Source of the DNA: Campanula takesimana
Lineage: Eukaryota; Streptophyta; Magnoliopsida; Asterales; Campanulaceae
DNA: 64,000 nucleotides
Assembly (NCBI GenBank): GCA_026119855.1
Contig: JAOWBW010000248.1
Location: forward strand, 1,177,310-1,241,309
Reading direction: 5' to 3'
Within the stretch, counting starts at the first letter, position 1. Each line of letters opens with the position of its first letter. Made by a program: the position numbers and the translations under genes. Shown piece after piece: positions 21,583-32,837 of this stretch. Under the pieces are notes generated by a model that worked only from the letters and a program-made list of their open reading frames with translations, was not told where the DNA came from and ran no database searches.

Positions 21583-23208
21583 TTAAAAAACAAGTTTGAT
21601 TATCATCCAACGATAAAGAAGAAATGATATTATCTAAAGAATCCTGAAAACCAATACCTTCCCTGAGAGGTTTACTTAACATGAGGATCTCATCCAGTTT
21701 GGTAGACCCCGTGTAGAGTTTCTTGAGAGTGGTTTCGGCTAGAGACAATTTCTTCTTGACTTTCTCCAGCTCAGCATCCTTCTTTGTGAGTTGGATTTCA
21801 AGATTAGCCATGCCAAGCCTTAGTTGCTGAGTTTCTTTGGTCAAGAATTGCACCATGCTATGCTCCTTCTTGTATTCTTCAAGAATGTCCTCATAAAGAT
21901 TCTTTAATCCTCTTATGAGTTCATCCTTACTCATCTCAGCATCATCTTGAAAACTTCCTGCATCCAGATTAATAGACCCCACAAAACAAACAGCATTAGT
22001 AAAATTGAAATCATTATACCTGCTGGGTGTTATCACAGGTGTTATCCCACTTGGGTTATCACTTGGGATAGTACTTTCTGTGTCCGAGTCACAAATAGTG
22101 ATAAACATGGTTGTCTCATCTGGGTTTTGAGCATGGTCCACTCCTTCTTCTTCATTGTCACTGAGAGTCACCCATAAGCCCTTACCCTTCTTCCTCAGAT
22201 TGTTCGCGCATTCATTGGCATAGTATCCCCATCCCGAACACGTATGGCATTGAATGGAGTCAAGATAATTAGGATTTGAGCTTGACTGATCGGAGGAAGC
22301 CCTACAGATTGGGTTTCCTTTCAGGGTGGTTGGGAGTGACCTTCTTGGCATCGAATCATACACCTTGGTTTGTTGCTCCTTTGCTTTTACCTGCACATTT
22401 TCTTTGTTAAACTTCCTTAACATAGAGTTATATTTTCCAGCAAGTAAAGAAACACTAGCATTTTCATCAATTTCTTCAAAAACCTCTTCTTCCTCATCTT
22501 TTTCAACACTCGAGGGTTTAATTTTCAAAGCAACACTTTTTCCTTTAATAGCATCACTTTGATCAGAAAGGTTTAATTCGAAATTTTGCAAAATACTCAT
22601 CAAAGTATTTATATCCATGGTTGCAAGATTGTGAGCCTCTTCAATAAATGAAACTTTTATATTGAAGCGCTCAGGAAGAGTTCTAACTGCTTTTGAAAGA
22701 AGTTGTTTGTTAGTAAAAGGTTCACCCAAAACTTGACATTCATTAGCAATATCAAAAAGTTTTTCAAAATATGAAGTAATATCTTCATTTTCACTCATCC
22801 TCAATCTTTCAAATTTTCTAGTGAGCCTTCTAAGCTTAGTTTCACGCACACTACCATCCCCTTCACAAAATCTTTGTAAGGTATCCCATGCCTCCTTAGC
22901 AGTGGGAGTATTTTGAATGAGTTTAAAAATATGCATATCAACCCACTCATAAATGGCATTAAGTGCCTTTTCATTAAAACAAGCTAGGTTGTTTTCCTCA
23001 TTAGTCCACTTGGATTCAGGTTTGACTTGAACGTCACCATGTTCAACCGGCGGTAACAATGGGATAGGATAACCATTCACAATAGATCACCAACCCCGGA
23101 TATCAATTGATTTGATATACGAACGGAGGCGGATCTTCCAATAGGCGTAATTCGAACCATCAAGATTAGGAAGCCTTTTTTATTAGGATTGGCTAGATCA
23201 TAAGCCAT
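21539..23208 (-). pseudogene. Copia A gag (UBN2-type), copy 1
   Basis: The likely true start is ATG 23208; a 6-base homopolymer (7 in copy 2) at about 23177 shifts frame after 12 codons, and a TGA follows near 23096. The long frame then runs from 23080 (a GTG, so not a real start). It contains the copia gag core (ALNAIYEWVDMHIFKLIQN, AKEAWDTLQRFCEGDGSVRE, LRRLTRKFERLRMSENEDI, LSKAVRTLPERF), a knuckle-like CHTCSGWGYYANEC in which Tyr replaces His, and a coiled-coil (KETQQLRLGMANLEIQLTKK). In autonomous elements gag forms the virus-like particle. Confidence 0.82.
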
Positions 23209-23247
23209 GACACACTGGATCGAAGTACTTAGTATATCAAGTAACCA

Positions 23248-23260
23248 GCTCTGGTGCCAA
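23248..23260 (-). other. Copia A primer-binding site, copy 1
   Basis: Minus strand TTGGCACCAGAGC, close to the initiator-tRNA-Met complement TGGTATCAGAGC used by plant copia elements. Copy 2 has CATCAGAGC here, one base closer to the consensus. It lies two bases inside the LTR end. Confidence 0.7.
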
Positions 23261-23261
23261 T

Positions 23262-24232
23262 TGAAAAAGCAATTCGATGGCTTAAGTCAGAAAGGAAGTG
23301 ATATAAAAGGTGTTGTCACTACAACGATATCACTTCTGGCAATACTTAACACACACGAACAGAAAACAAATTCTGAAAAGCGTTTGCAGCGGAAAAATCA
23401 CACGAGAATTATTTTTCTCAAGATATATAAATTATATATCTTGAGGGATGCCTCAAAGGCGAGACCTTCACAAATTAATATGAAATGAGTACAAGGCCGA
23501 GAGTTCCCTAATGCTATTACAATGAAATCTTTGTGGAACGACTAAGACTATACACGAGACCCTATCCTAGCCAAGACAAACTTATAATCTACAATTACAA
23601 GAATGGAAATAGGTTTGGGAAGACGGGGTTTATCGGAACCAAGGAGTGTATAGCCTTTTCTTGTGTGAGAATGTGTGTTGAAGTAGCTTCAAGTGTTGTA
23701 TCTTCAAACACATTCGCTCTTGCTTTTTATAGGCTTGAGAATACTTGGGGAATACATAAATGTGGCTGGGTTTGTGATTAAAAACGTGGTGGAGTGGAGA
23801 GGTGGAGTGGCCGAGCCTTGGGGATAAATTTCTCCACATGTCCATATTTGTAGGAGCTAATTCTTGGTGCCCAAGTCCAAGCATACCCGACTTGTACCTT
23901 CTAGTTATGGAAGCCTTGTACATTCTTGATCAACAATCATCCCTTTGAATGGGTCAACATCCCATGTGTTTGTTGTTGAGAAAATCCCACATGTTTATGG
24001 ATAAAATCCTCTTTTATCCATAATTCTTTATTTAACTTCCTTGCAATATTCTAGCATAGTATATACCTGAAATTGGACCAACAATAAACATAAAACTTGC
24101 ATAAATATTAGACATTAGTATAGCAATTATTTATGAAGAAAATATCCAAATATAATCCCAGACAGTCCGTCGGTATCACTGGGACAGTGTTGGCAGCACT
24201 TGTGGTATCACCACGTTCTGTACTTACAGCTA
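23262..24232 (-). mobile_element. Copia A 5' LTR, copy 1
   Basis: LTR on the minus strand, ending ...TTTTTCA at 23262 just before the PBS. The start is placed at TGTAAGTACAG (24232) but is uncertain. A perfect 29-nt palindrome with 14-bp arms and a one-base centre is at 23417-23445. No matching 3' LTR occurs in the unit because the 3' half of copia A is missing. Confidence 0.5.
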
Positions 24233-24440
24233 TTATTTCAAACATCAGACAAGTTATAGATTGACCATCTTATGCAATCATCTTTTGATACCTGTTCAAT
24301 CAATGTTTTTAAACCATTGTCTTTGTATTATAGATATTGTAAAATGGGACACTTAAATACGAGCGGGACGGAGGGAGTAAAATAAGAGCGGGACAGAGGG
24401 AGTAAATGATTTGGGTTTTGACTTTCTAATGGGACACTTA
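24233..24440. other. Junction DNA with Stowaway-like ends
   Basis: Contains GGGACGGAGGGAGTA at 24365-24379 and a near copy at 24390-24404, the terminal motif of Stowaway MITEs, but no matching opposite end. Copy 2 lacks about 190 bp here: its sequence jumps from the LTR start region to the second motif at a shared GGGACA. Confidence 0.55.
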
Positions 24441-25322
24441 TTGGTTATTTGAAAGATGGACTGATATTTCGCTGTCTACCTGTTTTTTACTGTAGCTATG
24501 GACTAGTCTTCTTTGTAGTTTCTAATACATGTTTTGTAATTTTTTTGGCACAGTTTGTTCATACAAACCGAATCAAGTGTTATCCTCAAACCAAAATGCA
24601 GAATTTTCACGTTAATTGGGGAGGATACTTGTACAACCGATTTCTAAAGGGGAAGATGGCAGGGAAGTAGTAGAAAATAGGTATTACATAGAATTTTAGT
24701 TTTAATTATTGTTGGTATATTGTAAGATTAACTATATCATTGATGATCAAGAACAAATATCTTTATCTCTTGCTAGTTTATAACATTGTGTGGATGATTG
24801 TAAAAATTATTGTTGGTGTATGTAATGAAATGTTGATTGTTATTGTTATTGTTGAATGAAATGTTTGTTACTTCATACTAAGTTTTATTTGTTTGATTTC
24901 TTGGTTATAATTTGAAATAGGTGCAGAAGGGATTTTTTTTAAGATAGCCTTACATAGCGCTTTTTATGCGCTACCTTAATAATTAATAAAAATTGAGCTT
25001 GCATAGCGCTTTTCCATGTGCTATCTAACGTTAAAATTTTAAAACTTATATTGAGCTAAGATAGCGTAACAAAAGCGCTACCGTAGCCTACGTTTTGAAG
25101 AAAACAGGATCTTGCATAGCCAATAAAAGGCGCTATGGTAGTTGTTTTCAGAAATTAAAAAAATTCATAAGATAGCATTTATAGATGCGCTATGGTAGCT
25201 ACTGCACTTAGAAAGCGCATATTAAGCTCTATGGTAGCTTGAATAGCGGTCGCTACCATAGCGCTTATATGCGCTATGTAAGCCTAAAAAAAACGCTATG
25301 TAAGGCTTGTTCTTTACTAGTG
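24441..25322 (+). mobile_element. 3' end fragment of another CACTA-like element, copy 1
   Basis: Ends in TACTAGTG (inverse CACTAGTA) at 25322, preceded from 24943 by a dense array of short AGCGC/GCGCT words (CATAGCGCTTTT, GCGCTATGGTAGC) in both orientations, as in CACTA subterminal regions. Before the array a 73-codon plus-strand frame (24449-24670) ends in KGKMAGK and may be a last transposase exon, but I recognise no domain. The 5' end is missing. Confidence 0.5.
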
Positions 25323-25398
25323 TCATGTTTCAGAACGGATCCTATTTTTTATCGTCAACCCCACATTGCCTTGCAAGAAGCATCACCGAGGGGATACT

Positions 25399-25580
25399 GT
25401 TAGTACCCGGTCTGAAAATTAGTTAATTAGGGCATTCCTAAATATACAAGGACTTCATAGGAATTTGAAACCTTGCAAAGACTTGTTCCGAATTCCCAAA
25501 ATATAGCTCAATATTCTAAAATATCCTAAAATTAATCAAAATAGGTCCATAAATCAAATCAAACCCTAACTTATATATAG

Positions 25581-25611
<31 letters not shown>

Positions 25612-25637
25612 GCAAGATGCTCAAATGGAAACCAAAT
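25399..25637 (+). mobile_element. Gypsy-type LTR fragment, copy 1
   Basis: TGTTAGTACCCGG follows a purine-rich GAGGGGATAC, which resembles a polypurine tract and LTR start. The LTR is cut after about 240 bp by the long-TIR element. An (AC)n run (25581-25602) lies inside. Confidence 0.4.
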
Positions 25638-26613
25638 AAAATGAGAACATATAAGAATCATTTACAACCATTGGATTAGAAAGGGGTGAGTGGCTTAGAT
25701 TATACAACTGCTATATAGGTAGCGGTGACATTATTGAAATTTCTGTTAAACGTGAGGTTAGTATGTCATTTGACCTTTACTTTTCAACATATGCCACATC
25801 ATCATCTAAATTTCCCTCAAATCTCAAAACTAAATATCTCAATATTTATAAGTCAAAAGAAACAATTCAAGAACAACGTTATTTTCGTCTCGACGAGGCG
25901 AATCAAATGACATCCCTTAAGATAGGGTCTTTGAAAAAAATGATGTATAAAAATGAAATTCTCAAAATACATTTGGATACAAATGGATTCAATAAAGTAT
26001 CTTCCAAATTCAAGTTCAATGTTCAAAATACACATATATTTAGTACCGTATCCAAGTGGATTATATACAGAATCCAATTTCAAATGTTAAAAACACATAT
26101 GAATTCCGTATATAAGTATCTATTGAATCCAATACAATGTGTCGATTCAGTACTAAATCCAAGTAGATTTTGTACCGACTCTAAGTGGATTTTTGTTGTG
26201 AATCCAAGTGCAATGTTGATAATACATTTGGAATCAGTAGATAGTTAGCCATTGAATCCAAGTACAATGTTCAAACACACATGAATTCAGTACTGAATCC
26301 ATGTGTATTTAGTACTTAATCCAAGTTCAATGTTGAAAATACACTTGGATTCAGTCGATAATTAACCACTGAATCCAAGTACAATGTTCGAAATGCACAT
26401 GGATTCAATACTGAATCCAAGTGGATTTAGTACTGAACCTAAGGCGCTCACTTGTGGCCTTAATCACAAAAAATCCATGGCACGACATTACTACCTAAAT
26501 TTTCACAAAAAAAAAAAAAAAGACATAAATGCTACCGCGTGCCTTTGAATGAAAGTTTAATCTCAGCCATATATTATTTTACAATCTAATGGTTGTTCAT
26601 GGTTCTCATGTTT
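25638..26613. mobile_element. Long-TIR element with internal minisatellite, copy 1
   Basis: The ends form a long imperfect inverted repeat: left AAATGAGAACATATAAGAATC..ACAACCATTGGATT, right (inverted) ATGAGAACCATGAACAACCATTAGATT, with similarity continuing through GGCTTAGATT and GCGGTGACATT for about 100 bp. Long TIRs without a transposase suggest a Mutator-like MITE. From about 25980 to 26440 a unit of about 110 bp built on TGAATCCAAGT and TGGATTCAGTACTGAATCC repeats several times. The open frame in it is probably a by-product of the repeat. Confidence 0.5.
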
Positions 26614-27639
26614 ATCATTTTTTATAGACTTTCAATACGGATCAAAGAAGACAACAATCACCGTACCAATGGTAAGTATAAAACAATGGAAAAAATACTA
26701 TGATTGGCAATTAATTAATCATGAGTATTTTGAAAGAGAGTAAATTCTCCTCCGAGTTAAAACTGTGATATATAGCTAGTAGCTGATATGTCATCGCCTC
26801 GTTACCATCTGTTGGATTTGTAGGCAAATTTGACGATATGTTTGGATCTTCTGTCAGCCCACTCATGGGTCCCATCCCATTTCCATCTTGCGCGGAATTG
26901 ACACTTCCTCCCAACCTAATTTGCACTATCATTATTAGAGATCTTCTTCATCTTTTCATCACTGATCAACCCCATCTCCAACAGGCCCTCAAAATTTGCC
27001 TTGCTTGTTCCCACACCTCTCACCTACTTGCACATGACCTGAGTCATGTCATTGCGGTAATTCAGCATTCGGTGTTTCGCCAACTTTTCCTCTTGTTTCT
27101 TTTTATTTGCTCGTTGGTAAAGCTCTCCTGATTCGCCTTCTTTGCCCCTTGCTGATGCTCGCTCGTCTTTTTTCACAAACTTTCTGATCTTTCCTTAAAT
27201 GTTTCTCTCCTAGCTGAATTACCCTAGATGTAGGTATGCATCACTTGGGATCTAACGATGGCTAGGTTATGTTTAAAGACAACAATTTACACTTTTCAAT
27301 ATTATTAGTTTGTTGAGAGATGCAGCCTCTAAATTGCCGGAGAGGATTAGCACCCGATATTAATGCGTGGCTGGAGCTCTTGACCAGTTATGCCTTCACC
27401 TCCATATGGTCGAGTTAGCAGCACCCGCGGTGGTAGAGCTCTAGCACTGCATGATATAGACTTTGTAAGATATGAGAGAATAGTTTTTTAATTTTATTTT
27501 GAGCCAATCCAATGTGAAAAGTTAAATCAAATGAATTGATAATTTAATATGTATATGTTGTTCGTTTTTTTGATCTAATCCGCGATTAATGCGTGTTAAC
27601 AGGGATGCAACTTTTTTTCTTATGAAAGAATGCAACACT
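26614..27639 (-). pseudogene. Host-gene-like fragment at the unit junction, copy 1
   Basis: Lies downstream (minus strand) of the promoter/first exon of copy 2. A TTTACAG acceptor at 27658 allows an exon beginning MVDGKKCSVAFFHKKK after the ATG at 27913-27911; this frame ends after about 24 codons. A further minus-strand frame (26932-26711) reads NSAQDGNGMGPMSGLTEDPN and ends where the long-TIR element begins. No family is recognised. About 250 bp (27310-27560) are absent from copy 2. Confidence 0.35.
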
Positions 27640-27908
27640 ACATTTTTTTCCATCAACCTGTAAAGCCATAAATTTGGTAAGAAATAATTTTCTATGATAA
27701 CACGTCATGAGTTCAGCAAAAATAGAAAACCAAATGAAGAAAAAAAAAAAAAAACCTCTATGTGGTTTATCTAGCTATGTCAGGTAAATTACGAGTGAAA
27801 ACAAAATTTATGCCAAATCAATGATTCTAGTAAGAAAAAATAGAAAAAAATACAAAGAATCGATAACAAAATAAATTAAAATACCCAAATAAAAAGAAAT
27901 AAATGCAT

Positions 27909-28330
27909 ACCATTAAATTAGTAGATACGATGAAATAGAGACTTGATCACGAGGAACCAAAATATCCTAGAATTGGTTGAATATTGATGAAATTTTGATG
28001 TGGATTTGTAGTCCAACTAACATTGATTTGATATGGAATGACGAATCGATTTGGGTTTTGTTGAAGATAGAGGGGAAGATAGAGAAGAAGATGGACACGA
28101 GGGATAAGAGAAAATGGCCGCCGTCCTTTAGAGGGAGAAGGTGAGGGTTTAAATTGTTCTCAAAGGTGTATAAGGTCGATTATAAATAGGGTAGATTTTC
28201 TAGGGTTTTTGTGCTGATTTAAAAGGCTTCTCTTGGGCTAATTCATAAAATATGGTTGCAAAGTGTTCTCATTATTCTAAATTGGGCCTTGTAAAACATA
28301 GCATAAAGCAAGCCCAAATGAACAGTTCGC
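27909..28330 (-). promoter_or_regulatory. Promoter and first-exon fragment, copy 2
   Basis: The fuller version of the fragment in copy 1. Minus strand in order: site II-type motifs at about 28317, 28288 and 28239, telo-box AAACCCTAG at 28208-28200, a CT-rich leader, and ATG 27913-27911 abutting donor GTATGC. The intron then runs to TTTACAG at 27658, across the start of the unit as numbered here. Confidence 0.5.
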
Positions 28331-28776
28331 AAGCAAAATATTTTTAATTATTAACTAAATAGGAACACTTTGAGAATTACTTTTATTGGGAATATGCCTC
28401 TTAGCCACTAGGCTGAGTTGCTTCCCTACTCTTGGAATGGCAGTTTTAAGGTGAGGCTGAAGGCTTCCCCTCTTCTTTTTGATGATTGGATGGTCGATAT
28501 AATCAACTAGCGCCTTTCTTCTCTGCGTCCTGCCAGATCGCTAAGTAGACTCACTCTACCCAAAGGCTGGAACTATTCCTGTAAAAAAATCTATCTGAAC
28601 ACCAAGCCAATGTTGAATCAATTACATTTGATAAAGGATATGTCTGTGGCAATTTTGGGTTTTGAATTGAGAAGGAAAATTTTGACCTTGCAAGTGCACA
28701 ATTCAATTTCCCACTTGCTAAGGAAGAATTTTGGCAAAATAGGGACAAGAGTAAATTTGTATTTTCGGGTGTTGCA

Positions 28777-30115
28777 TGTTGGATAAATCTTACAAATATA
28801 AAAAAAAACGATTACAATATAATGGAAATAACAATTACACAAATAGGAAAGCATAAAAAACAAATGATACAACCGTATTTGATCACATGTATATGAGTCA
28901 TGTGAGAACACAATCTCCTTAAGACGAATTCCTCCCCTTCTGTATGAGTGCTTGAAGTTTCAATGGGGGTTAGTCTCCCGGGATAAAACGGATTAACCGG
29001 AACCACTTCACACTTAAGCCTTACGGCAAAATGAACTATACTTGGACAATATCACCATCGAATGTTTTCTTGGACGCCAAAGGATGAAGAATAACAAATT
29101 CAAGAAGGAGGAAGGAGAATGCTAGAAAAGTTTATTTTGTATGTTTTCTTTTCTCTTTTTTTCTCTCAAAGCATAGTGGGTTTCTTTTATAATTCAAAAC
29201 TTCCCATATGATTAATTCTCCAATTAATCCACATATGATTAATTCTCCAATCAACACCATTAACCTTGAAATCAATATTTTTCAAGTTACATTTGCAAAC
29301 TTATAATGGATAATTAATCATGGAAGTTACACATGAAAAGTTATTATTGAATTAAAGAATTATAATTCAATAAAAAGTGGCAAAAACTATCAACTAGTTT
29401 TTCCATTTTTCCCCATACTATTCGGGTAGTCATAATGGCTTACTAGAGTCCGCTTATGACTTACAGGTTCTGAATGGTTCGGACTCGTTGTCAACATAGT
29501 ATAATCCTATTGGGTCAGACACAATAGAATGGATTGAAAAGGCCGGAAAAATCAAGGAATTTGAAATGTGACCATACGGCTGGAAGGATGGAGTACGGCT
29601 CCTATGGAGCCGTACGGCTATTATGATGGGCCTGGTCAGACTGCTGAGTTTTTTTCTTGGAGAAGGAATCCCGAGCCCAAATGGAATTAGGTCAAACCCT
29701 CATATAAATATATGCAGCCGCGATTGATAGCTTCAATGGTTGATTTTATAAATCAATAACATTTGTTTGAGAAACAATAAAACATAAAGAAAGAGGATTA
29801 TTTATTTTGAGTTTTAAAATCATCAAATACAATAGTCAATGAAGCAAAATAATTTCTATGAAGAAAGTGTTTCTTCATCAACGAGCCTTGGATCTAGCAA
29901 TGAATCATGAAGGTATTCTTGAGTCCGTTCGATGTGCTGATACAGATAGAGGGTGTTTTATTTATCACGTTAATATCCATGTTCATGGATGTGATCTTCA
30001 AGGGTTAGTATTCTTTCATCTTGTATTTAATTTAATCAACATGGAGGGATTCGGGCTCATGGGTGTTTGATTTCATGTAATTATTCCGCTGCGCATGGTG
30101 CATCAAAATCCAACA
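28777..30115 (-). mobile_element. Copia B 3' LTR, copy 2
   Basis: 1339 bp with the same TGTTGGAT/ATCCAACA ends as the copy 1 LTR. It differs by substitutions and a small replaced tract near 29232-29262. Because it was copied with the tandem unit, differences between copies date the tandem duplication and not the retrotransposition. Confidence 0.75.
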
Positions 30116-30249
30116 CATACACATGGTTTTGCGAGACGGTGTAAGAATTGAGGCTCACACAATTCTCCTCGAAGCGGCCCCACTTGTCACATAGCTCATG
30201 TCTTAAAGGTAACCCGTACTACCTCGCTCAAATTTTCAACGCGTAAAAA

Positions 30250-31330
30250 TTATTAAAATCCATATGCTTATAAATGTCCATTTAGATTGGCACTAATAGG
30301 AATGGACTTGGGGTTTGAGCCCCACAGTAACGCGCAAGTCTTTTAACATTTAGGTGGTCCCTTTTGAATCTTGTTATTGAGATCTCCAGTCATCTAGATT
30401 GGGTTTTCCGCTGTGATTAACTCTAAGAGGCTTTATGTCTTATTCCCCTCCATATTTTACAACTAACTCTCAGTTCTAACCCTTTGGTTAACGGAACCAT
30501 ATTTCATTTGGCTTCACATAGTCAAATTAGTTGAAAGTATTTTCTTAATGGTACTCTATATTTGACATATTTATCAAGACCTACCATCATACATAATGCT
30601 TTGTGTTCAATCAATCATCAATTGACCTCTAGCAATACAACCAATTACTAGCACAAGGTTCGCCCATTGGAATATCTTCTATAAATTGGCATAGTTTCTC
30701 GGCTTTCTCACCACATTTATCTAAAGCTATAAACTAAGATTCCACTATGAATCTATTTACAACTTATTTGTTTAGAATATTTACATGATATAGTCATTCC
30801 CGCTAATAAGAATACGAATCCACTCGCCAACCTTAAGTCTTTGATTTTGTATATGCAAGTAGCATCACTATATCCTTAAATTAATGATATATGTCTAGTG
30901 TAGTGTAATCCAGGATATCATTTGTATTTTAAGTGCCTTAGTACTTTAACTATACATTTTGGATTACTACTATACTAACTCACTAGACTTTCAATAATTC
31001 TCGAGTGTTCAACTTGAGAAACAATGTCAATTCTATTCTTCAATAGATGTTGACTCATGCCTATTGGGTTCTAGCTATTGCTAAATTATCCTTGATAAAT
31101 TCTCAAGAATTATCCATATAATGTGACAAGCTTAATGCAAGTCCATTAAATTTCTTAGATATTTTCACTCCATGGATTACATTGCTAAACCCATGTTTCA
31201 TGGTCTTTTCAAAATTTCCAAGAATTATATCATAATTTGCTTAATTCAAATTCATTAGTTCTTCTTGAAATTTTAGACCCAATGGCTACATTAGCTAAAC
31301 TTCTTTCAAGTTCAGCATATCTTTGATAGG
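30250..31330 (-). pseudogene. Decayed copia B RT-RNase H, copy 2
   Basis: Same remnant as 2560-3645, with the same frame breaks. The FIEDIPMG and FDYVKP landmarks are readable on the minus strand. Confidence 0.62.
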
Positions 31331-32048
31331 TTTAATCAACAATATTACATAACCACCCAAACACGGACTTTTCCATTTGCCTTTCTTACTGTCACAACGT
31401 TTGCTAACCACGTCAGATACTCAATAACTTTGATGAAACCCACATTGAGAAGCTTTCAATCTCTTCTTTAACTTGTAGAGACCATTCGGGCTTGATTTTT
31501 CTGAGCTTCTGTTTTACCGGCTTGGCATCCTCTTTGATTAGTATCCTGTGCTCGGCAACCTTTTTGTCTAAACCCGACATGTCTTTGTACGACCATGCAA
31601 AGACGTCCACAAATTCATTGAGTAGTGCAGTCAGTCTGTCTTTCTCTTCCCCTTTGAAGAAACTTCTTATCTTCATTTTTTTCTGCTCTTCGCCGGTACC
31701 CAGATTAACAACATATAATTCCTCATCAGCTCCTAGATCATTTTCACCACGACTATGGATTTGTTGAGCTAATTCACATAAGTATGTTTCATTTTCGTGG
31801 TCTATTTTTTCATAATTTGAATTGCCATTAACTTGTTTATTAGACTCATTATAAGTTAATTCATCACTTATGATATTTGCTATCTCAGGGTACTCGAAAA
31901 GATTGAATTTTTCATTAGAAAAGAAAGGGAACACACGCTCGGCTATCGCCTTCATGTCCTCTTGGGTAAGGTCATCGGAAGCACTCTCAGACTCGAAAGT
32001 TAATGTTAATAAGTCTTCCTTGGTTGCTTTGGAAGGGATGCATCCCAT
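31331..32048 (-). pseudogene. Gypsy RT N-terminal fragment, copy 2
   Basis: Same truncated RT start as in copy 1, with the DRLTALLNEFVDVFAWSYKD motif and the same frame loss after EIESFSMW. RILIKEDAKP here replaces RIPNKEDAKP. Confidence 0.73.
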
Positions 32049-32199
32049 TTTCTCGATCAGGAATTATTTGGACACTACGGGCCCCTTCGTTGAATACCAG
32101 CTGTTGATTGGCTCGGAACTTGGCTCGATCTCTCTTGATAGCCCTTCCCCCAAATCTGAGTCTTCAGAGATAGCGTTGACTTAGCATTCATCAATTCTT

Positions 32200-32837
32200 T
32201 CATGTTCTTCAAACATGAAGGCTAAGTGTTCCCCCACGGTGATTTCTATTTCAGTCTAAAAAGTCACCTCCTTCCCCCACCATTTTCGGGGTGACATAGG
32301 AGTAGGTTCCTCTCCGCGCTTTTTAATTTCACAGTCGGCGATGATTTCAAGGATGGGCTTCACAATGCCTTTGCGTTTGACCCATGGCTCGGGAAAGATC
32401 ATGTACCAGACATCTTCCCCTTGGCGTACAAAATACTCATTCAATGTCTTGTGGTATGGTTTCAAGTTAGGGACCTCATAACATTGTCCCTGTCAGTGAG
32501 CTCGGGCCCTTTCATTTTTGATTATTTTTATATGCCTTTTATCATCCTCGGAAGGCTCGTATCCTAATCCGAACTTGTTTGTGACGAACAGGATTTCCAC
32601 GGGCTCCTTTCTTCCTTGTTGATGCCTTCCTAAGCCTAGACCGGGGAAGTAGCTAATTCTTCTCATCAAGCGTAAGACTTTACGGTTACTTGGGGGACTA
32701 TGATTCTTTTTCCCCTTATTTGTCAATGGTATTGATGGAGAAACCAGTGAAAGTGAAGTCTTCCAAACCGTGTTGGACTTGGTAGACGGGATGTCCCCTA
32801 TTTTGTGAAGAGTGACAGTTTCTTCCATTATGGTCAC
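32200..32837 (-). pseudogene. Gypsy protease-RT linker, copy 2
   Basis: Two frames (32465-32256 and 32837-32493) from the interval between protease and RT. The first (YHKTLNEYFVRQGEDVWYMI) is retained in copy 3 and largely deleted in copy 1, so the deletion is private to copy 1. Confidence 0.55.

Larger units (their letters stand above)
1..27639. repeat. Tandem composite unit, copy 1
   Basis: The first copy of a head-to-tail repeated unit. Its opening bases recur at 27640 and 48813, and the order of all internal landmarks (copia B LTR, gypsy RT-protease-gag, copia A integrase-gag, CACTA end, minisatellite) is the same in copy 2. Bases that precede the recurring start in copies 2 and 3 would lie before position 1, so the array may extend left of the window. 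Without the 11.2-kb CACTA-1 insertion the unit is about 16.4 kb. Differences private to this copy include a deletion of about 215 bp near 4520 and one of about 40 bp near 540. Confidence 0.9.

Noticed and set aside
23332..23350. CACTACAACGATATCAC as a CACTA terminus
   Set aside because: Only seven bases match the TIR; it lies inside the copia A LTR with no partner end or TSD.
25763..26248. 161-residue plus-strand ORF
   Set aside because: Present in copies 1 and 2, but built from the TGAATCC minisatellite inside a long-TIR element. No domain is seen, and openness comes from the repeat.
26838..27131. 97-residue plus-strand ORF
   Set aside because: It opposes the minus-strand gene-like fragment, has no recognisable domain and is not kept at equal length in copy 2.
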